Assembly (NCBI RefSeq): GCF_002294985.1
Contig: NZ_NSGE01000001.1
Location: 496,001 to 560,000 of the forward strand
Length of the DNA stretch: 64,000 nucleotides
Direction: 5' to 3'
Origin: Mesorhizobium sp. WSM3862
GTDB taxonomy: Bacteria > Pseudomonadota > Alphaproteobacteria > Rhizobiales > Rhizobiaceae
The notes beneath the pieces are model-generated. The model ran no database searches. It was not told the origin of the DNA and saw only the letters and a list, made by a program, of their open reading frames with translations. This document shows, in pieces, positions 8,854 to 17,307 of the stretch. The translations under genes and the position numbers were made by a program. How positions within the stretch are numbered: the stretch's first letter is position 1; each line of letters begins with the position of its first letter.

Positions 8854-9864
8854 TCAGCCTTCGACCGGCTCGGCCACTTGCATCAGGCAGTCGCCCGCCT
8901 CGCACATGGTGTGCAGCCGGCGCGACAGCACAATGCCGCTCTCCGAGAAATGCAGCGCCTCCTCGGCAAGCTCCAGCCGTTCGAGATCGTGATACCATCC
9001 CGCAAGCTGGCCAGCACTCACGCGGTCGCCCAGGCGGACCGCAGGCTCGAACCACCCGCGCCGCGTCGAGTAGATACCCTGGCTGTGCCTCGACAGCGAA
9101 AGCAACCGCGTCGGCTTCGCCGGCTCTGCGTCCGATGTGAGCACCGGCGCCGCGACCACGCCCAGCACGACCATCAGGCAATCGAGCGCCCGAGCGGTAA
9201 GCGTCATCGAATCGACGGTAGCGGTTCCGCCGCCGCCGAATTCGCCGCTGACGCCGATCGCGCCCGCCCGGCGCGCGGCACCCATCGAGGTCGGCGAGGC
9301 CTGGCCGTTGTCTGCGATGAAGCCGAACGGCATCCCGAGCGCGCGCATTAGCTCGACACCCCGCCGATGGCGCTCGGCATCGGCATTACGCTCGACCAGT
9401 GCCGTCGGCAGATGCTCCATCGAGGTGCCGCCCGAGTGAATGTCGAAAACGACATCGTGACGGGGAAACAGTTCCGTTTCCAGGAAATGGGCGAGCCGAC
9501 TGGTCGGCGTGCCCGACGGATCGCCCGGGAACGCGCGGTTGAGGTTGCCGCCGTCCAGCGGCGAGCAGCGCTTGGCGGCCATAACCGCCGGCGCATTCGC
9601 CATCGGCAGGATTGTGATGCGACCGCTGATTGCGGCCGGATCGAGCCGGCGGATCAGCTTGGCCAGCGACAGCTCGCCCTCATACTCGTCGCCGTGGTTG
9701 CCAGCCATCAGCAGCAGTGAGGGACCCTTCCCGTTGCGAATGGTGCAGATCGGTACCTTGACCTGGAAATAGGGAGAGCGGTCGACCGAGAACGGAATGC
9801 TGAGATAGCCGAGCGTTTTGCCTTCGCGGTCAAAATCGAGCGTGTGGACAAGGCCGGTATGCAT
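8854..9864 (-). CDS. Succinylglutamate desuccinylase/aspartoacylase-family zinc deacylase
   Basis: 336 aa. The zinc site of the AstE/aspartoacylase family is complete: GNHGDEYEGE (His57, Glu60) and DIHSGG (His143). It also carries the GNLNRAFPG motif typical of the N-acetyl-diaminobutyrate deacetylase (DoeB)-like subgroup. The family hydrolyses N-acyl amino acids to amino acid plus carboxylate. No ectoine hydrolase gene is nearby, so the substrate is probably not the ectoine intermediate. It starts 9 nt after ridA, with GAGAGGA before the ATG, in the leftward operon. Confidence 0.85.
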   Translation of the reverse strand: MHTGLVHTLDFDREGKTLGYLSIPFSVDRSPYFQVKVPICTIRNGKGPSLLLMAGNHGDEYEGELSLAKLIRRLDPAAISGRITILPMANAPAVMAAKRCSPLDGGNLNRAFPGDPSGTPTSRLAHFLETELFPRHDVVFDIHSGGTSMEHLPTALVERNADAERHRRGVELMRALGMPFGFIADNGQASPTSMGAARRAGAIGVSGEFGGGGTATVDSMTLTARALDCLMVVLGVVAAPVLTSDAEPAKPTRLLSLSRHSQGIYSTRRGWFEPAVRLGDRVSAGQLAGWYHDLERLELAEEALHFSESGIVLSRRLHTMCEAGDCLMQVAEPVEG

Positions 9865-9873
9865 GCTGTCCTC

Positions 9874-10218
9874 TCAGACGGCCGCGACGGCGGTGACTTC
9901 GATGCGCAGGTCCGGGTCGGCCAGACGCGCTTCGACGCAGGCGCGTGCCGGCAGGCGCTCGGGATCCACCCAGGCATCGTAGATCTTGTTCATCGCGTCG
10001 AAATCGCCGATCTGCGGCAGGAAGATGTTGAGCGCCACGAGCTTCGACTTGCTGCTGCCGGCCTCATGCAGCAGCGCCTCGACTTTGGCCAGAACATCGC
10101 TGGTCTGCGCTTCGATGCCCCCCTTGCGGTCGTTGGCGACCTGGCCGGCTATATGCACCATGCCGCCATACACCACGGCCTGTGACATGCGAGAGCCGGA
10201 CTGGAAGTATTTGATCAT
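9874..10218 (-). CDS. RidA/YjgF-family enamine/imine deaminase
   Basis: 114 aa, the normal size for the RidA family. It has the expected features: VYGGMVHIAGQVAND, a central KVEALLHEAGSS helix, and the C-terminal ARACVEARLADPDLRIEVTAVAAV with the conserved Arg that binds carboxylate. The family hydrolyses reactive 2-aminoacrylate-type enamines released by PLP dehydratases. That fits its place directly behind the PLP enzyme. The start at 10218 has AAAGGA upstream. Confidence 0.9.
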   Translation of the reverse strand: MIKYFQSGSRMSQAVVYGGMVHIAGQVANDRKGGIEAQTSDVLAKVEALLHEAGSSKSKLVALNIFLPQIGDFDAMNKIYDAWVDPERLPARACVEARLADPDLRIEVTAVAAV

Positions 10219-10252
10219 CTCGGATCCTTTCGAGTTCTTTTTGGAGGCCTGG

Positions 10253-11578
10253 TCAGCCGAAATAGGTCGGAATGGCATGGGCTACACGACCGGTCGCATC
10301 CACGCCGAAAAGAACGCGATAGCGGTCGAGGCAGGTGCAGGGATGCGAAATGCCGAATTCGATGACGTCGCCGACCGCGATGTCGTCGCCAGGCTGGAGC
10401 GCCAGAAAGGCATGCTGATCGTTGAGCTTGATTACCTGTGATTTCTCAGGTGAAGCTGGCAGCGGATCGCCCGAACGATACACCCTGAGCGGCTTGGGGA
10501 AACCCTGGTCGAAGGGGACGTCGCGCATGCCCATGCCGCAAATGGTGAGATCAGGTTCCGGCCGCGAAAGCACTTCGGCCCAGACACGCAGGACCGGACG
10601 GAAAGAATTGCGCGCCGAGGCGGTGGCGCCGCCGAGCTCGAAACCGCTGCGGCTGTCGACCGCGCCAAGCGATCGGTCATAGACGCCGTGGTCGTGGAAG
10701 AAGATGGCGCCGCTGCGCAGCACCAGCGTCGCCTTGCCGTCCTGTTCGACCAGCGGCGAAAGCGCCGCCACCACCCTGTCGAAGAAGACCGACCCGCCGG
10801 CCGTCACGACCAGGGGAGCCTCGCTGCCGAGGCGAGCGCGGAGCCTGAGGAACATGTCGCCCACCGCTGCCAGCAGCGCAGAGACCGCTTCATCGGTGCG
10901 CAGCGGATCAGGCTGAGCGGCAGCGCCTTCATAGGTGCCGACGCCGGCAATGCGCAGCCGTCCGCCGGTCGCAGCGACGGCATCGGCGATTGCCTCGGCC
11001 TCTGCCGTGGTTCGTGCCCCCGCCCTCGCCGCGCCGAGCTCGACCAGGACACGCAACGGCGGGAGATCGGCAGCTGCCCGCCACGCATCCGCCAGTGCCC
11101 GCACGGCCGCGACCGAGTCGGCGAAGACATAGAGCTCGGCATCCGGCCACGCGCCAGTCAGTTTCGCGAGCCGGCCTGCACCACCGGCGCCGCCGACCTC
11201 GTTGGCAATGATCAGTCTCGAGAGACCCGCCTTCAGCATCACCGTTGCCTGCCTTATATCGGCGACCGTCGTGCCCCAGGCACCGGCCTTGACCAGCGAA
11301 TGGGCGAGATCCGGCGCCATCGGCGTCTTGGCATGCGGCGCGACCGCAGCGCCCTGCTCGCGCACATAACGCAGGAACAAGTCGCGATTTGAGGCGAAGG
11401 CCGCTTCGTCAAGGGTGAGCAGCGGCAGCGACATGCGGCCATCGGCCGGATGCCAGCCTTGCTGTCCGGCCAGGCTGGAATCCAATCCGGACGTGCCGGG
11501 GGGCACGCCACGGATACGATCGTCGAGCATGAAATTTTCATGCACGACAAGCGATTGGGCCGGTGTGTTCTCGCTCAT
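10253..11578 (-). CDS. D-threonine aldolase/D-serine dehydratase-like PLP enzyme
   Basis: 441 aa, alanine-racemase-fold PLP enzyme of the DSD1/D-threonine aldolase group. Residues 79-87 (VAPHAKTPM) hold the PLP lysine Lys84. The C-terminal GISHPCTCLD carries the His and Cys expected for the divalent metal site, after a typical beta domain. Related enzymes cleave D-threonine or 3-hydroxyaspartate, or dehydrate D-serine; I cannot choose among them. It is the first gene of the leftward four-gene operon, and only 68 bp separate it from the divergent amidohydrolase. Confidence 0.82.
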   Translation of the reverse strand: MSENTPAQSLVVHENFMLDDRIRGVPPGTSGLDSSLAGQQGWHPADGRMSLPLLTLDEAAFASNRDLFLRYVREQGAAVAPHAKTPMAPDLAHSLVKAGAWGTTVADIRQATVMLKAGLSRLIIANEVGGAGGAGRLAKLTGAWPDAELYVFADSVAAVRALADAWRAAADLPPLRVLVELGAARAGARTTAEAEAIADAVAATGGRLRIAGVGTYEGAAAQPDPLRTDEAVSALLAAVGDMFLRLRARLGSEAPLVVTAGGSVFFDRVVAALSPLVEQDGKATLVLRSGAIFFHDHGVYDRSLGAVDSRSGFELGGATASARNSFRPVLRVWAEVLSRPEPDLTICGMGMRDVPFDQGFPKPLRVYRSGDPLPASPEKSQVIKLNDQHAFLALQPGDDIAVGDVIEFGISHPCTCLDRYRVLFGVDATGRVAHAIPTYFG

Positions 11579-11646
11579 CCGATGCTAACCCTTCCGTCGC
11601 CGAACAATGGCTCAACCGATTGCCGGCCAAGGCCTGAGGGAACCGC

Positions 11647-12588
11647 GTGCCAAATCCCTACTCCGGACCCATCATCGACGCCCATCACCATCTCTGGGAT
11701 CTCAGCCTCGGCCGCTATCCCTGGCTGACCGCCTCTGCCGGCGAACGCGGCGGCCTCGGCGAGCTTGATGCCTTGCGCCGCAACTATCTGCCCGAGGATT
11801 ATCTGCGCGACGCCGCCCGGCACAATGTCGTCGCCAGCGTCCATGTCGAAGCCGGCTGGGCGAGCGACGACAGCGTCGGCGAGACCCGCTGGCTCGAGAC
11901 GCTCGACAAGTCGTGCGGCGTAGCGGCGCGCTACGTCGTCCATGTGCCGTTGGCGAGCCACAACGCGGCGGAGTTGATCGAGGCGCAGGCCGCGTTCGAC
12001 CGTGTTGTCGGCATTCGCGACATTCTGAGCTGGGACCCTGATCCCGCCCGGCGCTTCGCCGCTCGCGACGGCACAATGGACGATCCTGCCTGGCGCGCCG
12101 GCCTTGGCTCGCTCGCCCGGTACGGGCTCTCCTTCGACCTGATGGTGTTTCCACGCCAACTGGCCGAGGCAGCGCACCTCGCCGCAGCCTTTCCCGACCA
12201 GCAATTCGTCCTCAACCATTGCGGCAGCCCGATCGACCGTGACCCCGAAGGCTTGCAGAGATGGCGAGACGGGCTGCGCCTGCTGGCCGAGCGCGACAAC
12301 GTCGCCATCAAGATATCCGACCTGGTCGCTTACGATCATGACTGGACGCTCGAAAGTCTGCGGCCGATCGTTCTGCATTGCATCGACTGCTTCGGCATGA
12401 AGCGCGCCATGTTCGGCTCCGACTTCCCGGTCGCCGGCCTGCACGCCTCGTTCGATGAGGTATATGACAGCTTCAAGGTCATCACCGCCGATCTTTCCCG
12501 GGATGAGCAGGCGGCGCTGTTCTTTGGCAACGCCGCTCGCATCTATCGCCTGGACGCCGGGTCATCGCCGGGCTTGCTCCCTGCCTGA
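11647..12588 (+). CDS. Amidohydrolase-2 family (COG3618-like) lactonase/hydrolase
   Basis: 313 aa TIM-barrel metal hydrolase. The N-terminal IIDAHHHLWDL (His13-His15) and FGSDFPV (Asp259) are the metal-site motifs of the group that includes L-fuconolactonase and 2-pyrone-4,6-dicarboxylate lactonase. The start is GTG with GAGGGA upstream. The last 27 bp overlap tail to tail with the 3' end of the ABC permease on the other strand. The setting points to hydrolysis of a lactone, or of a ring-opened amide, from the imported substrate. Confidence 0.82.
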   Translation: MPNPYSGPIIDAHHHLWDLSLGRYPWLTASAGERGGLGELDALRRNYLPEDYLRDAARHNVVASVHVEAGWASDDSVGETRWLETLDKSCGVAARYVVHVPLASHNAAELIEAQAAFDRVVGIRDILSWDPDPARRFAARDGTMDDPAWRAGLGSLARYGLSFDLMVFPRQLAEAAHLAAAFPDQQFVLNHCGSPIDRDPEGLQRWRDGLRLLAERDNVAIKISDLVAYDHDWTLESLRPIVLHCIDCFGMKRAMFGSDFPVAGLHASFDEVYDSFKVITADLSRDEQAALFFGNAARIYRLDAGSSPGLLPA

Positions 12589-13533
12589 GAGCAGCAGCAG
12601 CCCGAGGATCAACGAACCGAACAGGATGCTGCGCCAGCCGGGCGATGCATTGACCACGGTGATCAGCGCAGTGATCGTCACCAGCAGGATGGCTCCCGGG
12701 ATGGTGCCGGCATAGGTGCCGAGCCCGCCGAGGATCGAGGTGCCGCCAAGCACCACTGCGGCGATCGAGGCGAGCAGATAAGGATCGCCGATCCCGACAT
12801 AGCCCTGCCCGTTCATGCCGAGCACGAGCACGCCCGCGAGCCCCGCCGTGAATCCGCTGATGCCATAGACAGCCAATGTCGTGGAAATGATCGGCACGCC
12901 CGATAACGAAGCCGCAAGCGGATTGGCGCCCATGGCGAAGATGCGGGCGCCGAAAGGCGTTGCATGCATCAGTGTCAGCACGAGCACGGAAACCGCGATC
13001 CATAGCAGGATGCCGGCCGGAATGCCGGCCGGCCGCGCATTGCCCAGCCAATGAACCAGCGGGTTCTCGGCGGTGACGGCACTGCCGCCGGCAATGATGA
13101 TCAGCAGACCCTGCAGGAATGTCGCCATGGCCAGTGTCATGATCATCGGATGGACGCGCAGCAGCGCCACCCCTAACCCGTTGACTACGCCGATAGCTGT
13201 GGTCAGCGCAACCACCGCGAGCACGGAGGCAAGGCCGGTCGGATCGGCCTGCCATGACAGCAGCGGCAGGCTGATGGCGCTGACGGTGACGATCGCTGCC
13301 ACCGAGAGATCGATCCCGCCGGCGATCACCACGAAGGTCTGCCCGGCCGCCACGAGGCCGATCACCGCGCCAAGTTCTACCAGGTAGCGCAGATGTCCGT
13401 AGGCGCCGAAGCCGCGCGATGCGATGCTCGCCGCAATCCAGACTGCGACGACGATGGCAAGGGTGAGGAACGGTCGGCTGGTGAGGATCGCCCTGGCGCG
13501 TCTGCCGCCGGCGCTGTCGGTCCATGCTGTCAT
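12562..13533 (-). CDS. CUT2-type sugar ABC transporter permease (RbsC-like)
   Basis: 323 aa with about eight to ten hydrophobic helices and the branched-chain/ribose permease signature region (AAVVLGGTSILGGLGTYAGTIPGA), which contacts the ATPase. It is the second permease of the importer and probably pairs as a heterodimer with the product of the gene ending at 13530. Their ATGA overlap implies coupling. It is the last gene of the leftward ABC operon; its 3' end overlaps the amidohydrolase 3' end. Confidence 0.92.
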   Translation of the reverse strand: MTAWTDSAGGRRARAILTSRPFLTLAIVVAVWIAASIASRGFGAYGHLRYLVELGAVIGLVAAGQTFVVIAGGIDLSVAAIVTVSAISLPLLSWQADPTGLASVLAVVALTTAIGVVNGLGVALLRVHPMIMTLAMATFLQGLLIIIAGGSAVTAENPLVHWLGNARPAGIPAGILLWIAVSVLVLTLMHATPFGARIFAMGANPLAASLSGVPIISTTLAVYGISGFTAGLAGVLVLGMNGQGYVGIGDPYLLASIAAVVLGGTSILGGLGTYAGTIPGAILLVTITALITVVNASPGWRSILFGSLILGLLLLSGREQARR

Positions 13534-14495
13534 TGCTGCACCTTGCGGAATTGCGGGATGGCGACGGCACCGATGATGATCAGCCCTTGCGCGACATACT
13601 GCGCTACCGGGGTGAAGCCGAGGAAGAACATCACGCTGATCATCAGGCTAAGCAGCAGGCTGCCGGCGAGCGCGCCGCGCATGGTGCCCTGCCCGCCGAG
13701 AAAGCCAATGCCGCCAAGCACGGCAGCGGCAATGGAATTGAGCGTGAAGGCCGTGCCGATGACCGGATCGCCAGACCCCGTTTGCGCGGCCACGAACAGC
13801 CCGGCGCCGGTCGACAAGAGGCCGCTGATCGCATAGGCGGCCACACGCGCCGCGTCGACCGGCACACCGGAACGGTAAGCCCCGACCGGATTCTCGCCGG
13901 CGGCATAGAGGCTCAATCCAAGCGGCGTGGCGAGATAGAGCTTCCATAGCAGGACGACCACCACCAGCAGCACGAACGCCGCTGGCGTGTCGCCGGCAAG
14001 CAGGTCGGACAGCCAAGCCGGGATGGAGCCGCCAGGCCTCGGCAGGATCAGCAGTGCGGCGCCACCGATGATGAACGAGCCGGCGAGCGTCACCACGATC
14101 GCCGGCAGGCGCAGCCTGACCACGATGAAGCCGGTCGCGGCGCCAATGCCGAGCCCGGCAAGCGCCACGGCGGCCGCGCCGCCGGCGATGCCCAGCGGTC
14201 CGCCCATGGTGGTCGCGGCAATGACCGCGCCGAGGCTGACGGTCGCGCCGATCGCAAGGCTGATGCCGCCAGTGAGCATGAGGATCGCCTGCGCCATCGC
14301 CACCAGCGCCAGCGGGAACCAGCTCTGGGTGAACTTGGCGAAGCCGGAGACCGTGAACAGGCCCGGAAAAAGCACGGCATAGGCGATGAGAAACGCCAGC
14401 ACCACCAGGAAGAGGCTGCGAACGCCTATGTTGCGGCGCGCCTGCACCTGCCAGTAGAGCGCGCCGTCGGCTCTCGCGTACGGAATGATGCTCAT
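13530..14495 (-). CDS. CUT2-type sugar ABC transporter permease (RbsC-like)
   Basis: 321 aa polytopic inner-membrane protein with the same fold as its downstream partner. The helices are clear from residue 25 on, and the coupling region reads AAAVLGGIGFLGGQGTMRGA. It overlaps the ATPase gene upstream and the second permease downstream by four bases each (ATGA). The presence of two different permeases is common in autoinducer-2, rhamnose and erythritol-type CUT2 systems. Confidence 0.92.
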   Translation of the reverse strand: MSIIPYARADGALYWQVQARRNIGVRSLFLVVLAFLIAYAVLFPGLFTVSGFAKFTQSWFPLALVAMAQAILMLTGGISLAIGATVSLGAVIAATTMGGPLGIAGGAAAVALAGLGIGAATGFIVVRLRLPAIVVTLAGSFIIGGAALLILPRPGGSIPAWLSDLLAGDTPAAFVLLVVVVLLWKLYLATPLGLSLYAAGENPVGAYRSGVPVDAARVAAYAISGLLSTGAGLFVAAQTGSGDPVIGTAFTLNSIAAAVLGGIGFLGGQGTMRGALAGSLLLSLMISVMFFLGFTPVAQYVAQGLIIIGAVAIPQFRKVQQ

Positions 14496-15997
14496 GCCGC
14501 CACCTTCCGCCTCTCTGCACCCATCGCCGCCGACACGATGGCTTCCTCGCTCAGCGCGGCACGCTCGATCATCCTGACGACGCGGCCTTCACGAACCACC
14601 GCGACGCGGTCGCATAGATGCACCAGTTCCGGCGTATCGGAACTGAGCAGCACGACCGCCTTGCCAGCGGCGGCGAAGGCGCGAAGCATCAGATAGATTT
14701 CGCGCTTGGTCTCGACATCGACGCCACGCGTCGGATCGTTGAGCAGCAGCACCAGGGGATCGTGCGGCATCCACTTCGCCAGTGCGACCTTCTGCTGATT
14801 ACCGCCCGACAAGGCCTGCGCCGGACGCTGCAGGTCGCCCTTGATGGAAAGCTGGGCGGCGAGATCCCTTCCCTTCTGGCGTTCAGCCTTGCGGCTGCGC
14901 AGCTTCAACGACGGAAGCCTCGCGAGGGAAGGCAACATCATGTTGGTGATGATCGGATGAATAAGGTGGAGGCCCTCGCGCTTACGGTCGGCTGGCACAT
15001 AGGCGAGCCCCAGCGCGTTGGCTTTCGGCACATTGCCCGGCAGGCCCGACACGCCGTTTACCGTCGCCGAAACCGTCCTCGCCGGGATGGCCCCATAAAG
15101 ACCGAGCAGCAGATCCTCCTGCCCCTGACCGACCAGGCCGCCTATGCCCAGCACCTCGCCGGTCCCGATGTCGAGGTCGACGTCGTGCATCAGGCCGGCC
15201 GAGAAGCCGCGGACCGAGATGGCGGCGCCGGGCGATCCCGACGGCTGCCATTTCGGAAAGAGGTCGCCGGGGTCGCGGCCGACCATCAGGCGCACCAATC
15301 CAGCCGCGTCGGTTCCCTCCAGCGACCGGTCGGCCGTGCAGGTGCCGTCCTTCAGCACGGTCACATGCTGGCAGAGCGCCATCACCTCGTTGAGCCGGTG
15401 CGAGATGTAGAGAATGGCGACGCCTTCTCCACGCAACCGTCCCAACAGGTCGGTGAGGATTTTCGTTTCCGTCGCCGAGAGCGACGAGGTCGGCTCGTCG
15501 AGGATGAGCACGCGCGGCCGGCGATAGAGAGCCTTGGCGATCTCCACCATCTGCCGTCGCCCGAGAGATAGATTCCCAACCGGTGTCGACAACGGCTCGT
15601 CGAGGCCGACGAGTTTGCATGCCGCCTTCGCCCGCGCGGCAAGCTCCTTGTAATCGACTAGCCCGAAGCGCTTGGGATAGGCGCCAATGCCGATGTTCTC
15701 GGCTATCGAAAGGCTGGCCGTCAGGCTGAGCTCTTGCTGCACGACGGCGATGCCGGCCTGCCGCGCGAGCGCTGGCGTCATGCGTGCCACGGCACGCCCA
15801 TCGACCTCGATGGTCCCGCTGTCCGGGCGCAAGGCGCCCGACAGGAGGTTGATCAAGGTCGACTTTCCGGCGCCGTTCTCGCCGAGCAGCGCATGCACGC
15901 GGCCCGGCTGGAGAGCGATGGAGACGTCGCGCAGGACGGGGTTGCCGAAGAACGCCTTCGACACCCCCCGCGCGGCAAGGAGCGGAGCCATGGTCAA
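14492..15997 (-). CDS. CUT2-type sugar ABC transporter ATP-binding protein (RbsA-like)
   Basis: About 500 aa with two fused ATPase domains. The first has Walker A LLGENGAGKSTL, signature LSLGRRQMVEIAKAL and Walker B RVLILDEPTSSLS. The second has a degenerate Walker A (GLVGQGQEDLL) and a good signature (LSGGNQQKVALAKWM), as is normal for RbsA/MglA-type proteins. It powers import through the two permeases. The start is uncertain: TTG at 15997 has AAGGG eight bases upstream, while ATG at 15991 has poorer spacing. It is the second gene of the operon, after the binding protein. Confidence 0.93.
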   Translation of the reverse strand: MTMAPLLAARGVSKAFFGNPVLRDVSIALQPGRVHALLGENGAGKSTLINLLSGALRPDSGTIEVDGRAVARMTPALARQAGIAVVQQELSLTASLSIAENIGIGAYPKRFGLVDYKELAARAKAACKLVGLDEPLSTPVGNLSLGRRQMVEIAKALYRRPRVLILDEPTSSLSATETKILTDLLGRLRGEGVAILYISHRLNEVMALCQHVTVLKDGTCTADRSLEGTDAAGLVRLMVGRDPGDLFPKWQPSGSPGAAISVRGFSAGLMHDVDLDIGTGEVLGIGGLVGQGQEDLLLGLYGAIPARTVSATVNGVSGLPGNVPKANALGLAYVPADRKREGLHLIHPIITNMMLPSLARLPSLKLRSRKAERQKGRDLAAQLSIKGDLQRPAQALSGGNQQKVALAKWMPHDPLVLLLNDPTRGVDVETKREIYLMLRAFAAAGKAVVLLSSDTPELVHLCDRVAVVREGRVVRMIERAALSEEAIVSAAMGAERRKVAA

Positions 15998-16015
15998 TGC
16001 TGCGACCCTTCCGGC

Positions 16016-17068
16016 CTACTTCTGCGCCAGCAGCTTCTTGAACAGCTCCTCATCGTAGGGCGAATAGATGTAGCCGTCAGCCGGGAAATCTTTCGCCCGG
16101 GCGAGGTATTGATCGATGTTGGAATTATCGATGACCGGCAGCGGAATCTTGACGAAGGCCGGCACGTCCTTGCCCTCCAGCGCCTGGACCGCGGTGTAGG
16201 TGGCAAAGGCGCCGAGCCAGTTCGGCTGCATGGTCGCCCAGCTCTTCAGGCCCTTTTCCTTCCACAGCTCGAGGAACTGGCGCGCATTCTCGCCGGTGAT
16301 CGGCACCTGGTCGCGGCCCTGCTTGTCAAGCGCGAGCACCGCACCGGCCGAGAGCGCGCCGCCGAGCGACAGGATGCCGTCGATCTCGGGATTGGCGAAC
16401 AGCAGGCTGGTGACGGCTTCCTGGGCCGGCGCGACATTGTACGGCGTGTTGGTCTCGGCGAGGATTTTCACGTCGGGATGGGCCTTGAGCTCGGCATCGG
16501 CGCCCTTGCGGCGGTCGTCGCTGACCGAAACGCCGGCCGGGCCGTTGAGGATGAGGATCTTGCCCTTGCCGCCGATGGCGTCGATCAGGAACTTCGCAGC
16601 CTGGTCGCCCCACTGCGAGGAATCCGTGTTGACCTTGGCCGTCACCTGGTCGGTATCGACCAGGCTGTCGAAGTTGATGATCGCGATGCCCTTGGCGCAT
16701 GCATCCGCGATCACGCGCGCCGGAGCGGTCGAGGAACCGGCGATCAGAATGATGGCGTCGACATTGGAATCGATCATCGACTGGATCTGTTGGATCTGCA
16801 CATTGGCGTCGCCCTGGGCGTCGGTCACGACCAGCTTGTCGACCAGCCCCTGCTTCTTGAGCGCCTCGACCTCGGCTTCGATCGTGCCCTGGGTCTGCTT
16901 CATCCAGGTCGGCACGGAATAGATGTTGGCCCAGCCGATCGTATACGGCGCCTTGCGGTCGCCCTTGATGCACTTCGCGGCCGCATCGGCCTGCGAGGCG
17001 ACACCGACGGCCAGGACGAGACCGAGGCAAAGGGCGCTGGCGGATGCGAAAAACGATGACTTCTTCAT
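16016..17068 (-). CDS. Periplasmic sugar-binding protein of CUT2 ABC transporter
   Basis: 350 aa. The signal peptide is clear (MKKSSFFASASALCLGLVLA, with cleavage after the AQADA-like segment near residue 29). The body has the type I periplasmic-binding fold: IQQIQSMIDSNVDAIILIAGSS, then GIAIINFDSLVD and a GALSAGAVLALDKQG hinge region. The ligand is unknown. It is the first gene of the leftward importer operon and lies opposite the IclR gene across an intergenic region that holds a 44-bp palindromic operator. Confidence 0.92.
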   Translation of the reverse strand: MKKSSFFASASALCLGLVLAVGVASQADAAAKCIKGDRKAPYTIGWANIYSVPTWMKQTQGTIEAEVEALKKQGLVDKLVVTDAQGDANVQIQQIQSMIDSNVDAIILIAGSSTAPARVIADACAKGIAIINFDSLVDTDQVTAKVNTDSSQWGDQAAKFLIDAIGGKGKILILNGPAGVSVSDDRRKGADAELKAHPDVKILAETNTPYNVAPAQEAVTSLLFANPEIDGILSLGGALSAGAVLALDKQGRDQVPITGENARQFLELWKEKGLKSWATMQPNWLGAFATYTAVQALEGKDVPAFVKIPLPVIDNSNIDQYLARAKDFPADGYIYSPYDEELFKKLLAQK

Positions 17069-17188
17069 GACGGTTCCCCTTCTGTAGCTCTTGTCCGGAC
17101 GTGCGGAGTCGGGACGGCGAAACACCGCGGTCGCCGCGTCGCGGAAACCGCTCGTTCGTCGTCTGGACTTCTTCTGCCCGGCTCGTTA

Positions 17189-17232
17189 GTTTGTCCGATA
17201 TTCCAGACAACATGTCTGTATATCGGACAAAC
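17189..17232. promoter_or_regulatory. Palindromic operator between ABC operon and IclR gene
   Basis: Perfect 13-bp inverted arms, GTTTGTCCGATAT (17189-17201) and ATATCGGACAAAC (17220-17232), flank an inner palindrome CAGACA-ACA-TGTCTG (17204-17218). It can be read as two adjacent TGTC-N9/10-GACA dyads (17192-17209 and 17213-17229), the kind of double site bound by IclR-family tetramers. It lies 121 bp upstream of the binding-protein gene and 76 bp upstream of the IclR gene, so it could control both directions. Confidence 0.8.
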
Positions 17233-17307
17233 GGGATGCTAGACTGAGCCTTGACATCTTTCAAGCGTCTTGAGACGAGAGCCGAAAATGATTTTTGGGC
17301 GGCTGGC

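Noticed and set aside
7637..9181. Upstream extension of the CxCxxC gene to 9181
   Set aside because: The first 120 codons overlap the deacylase gene and are Arg/Gly/Ala-rich shadow; good starts exist at 8821 and 8815.
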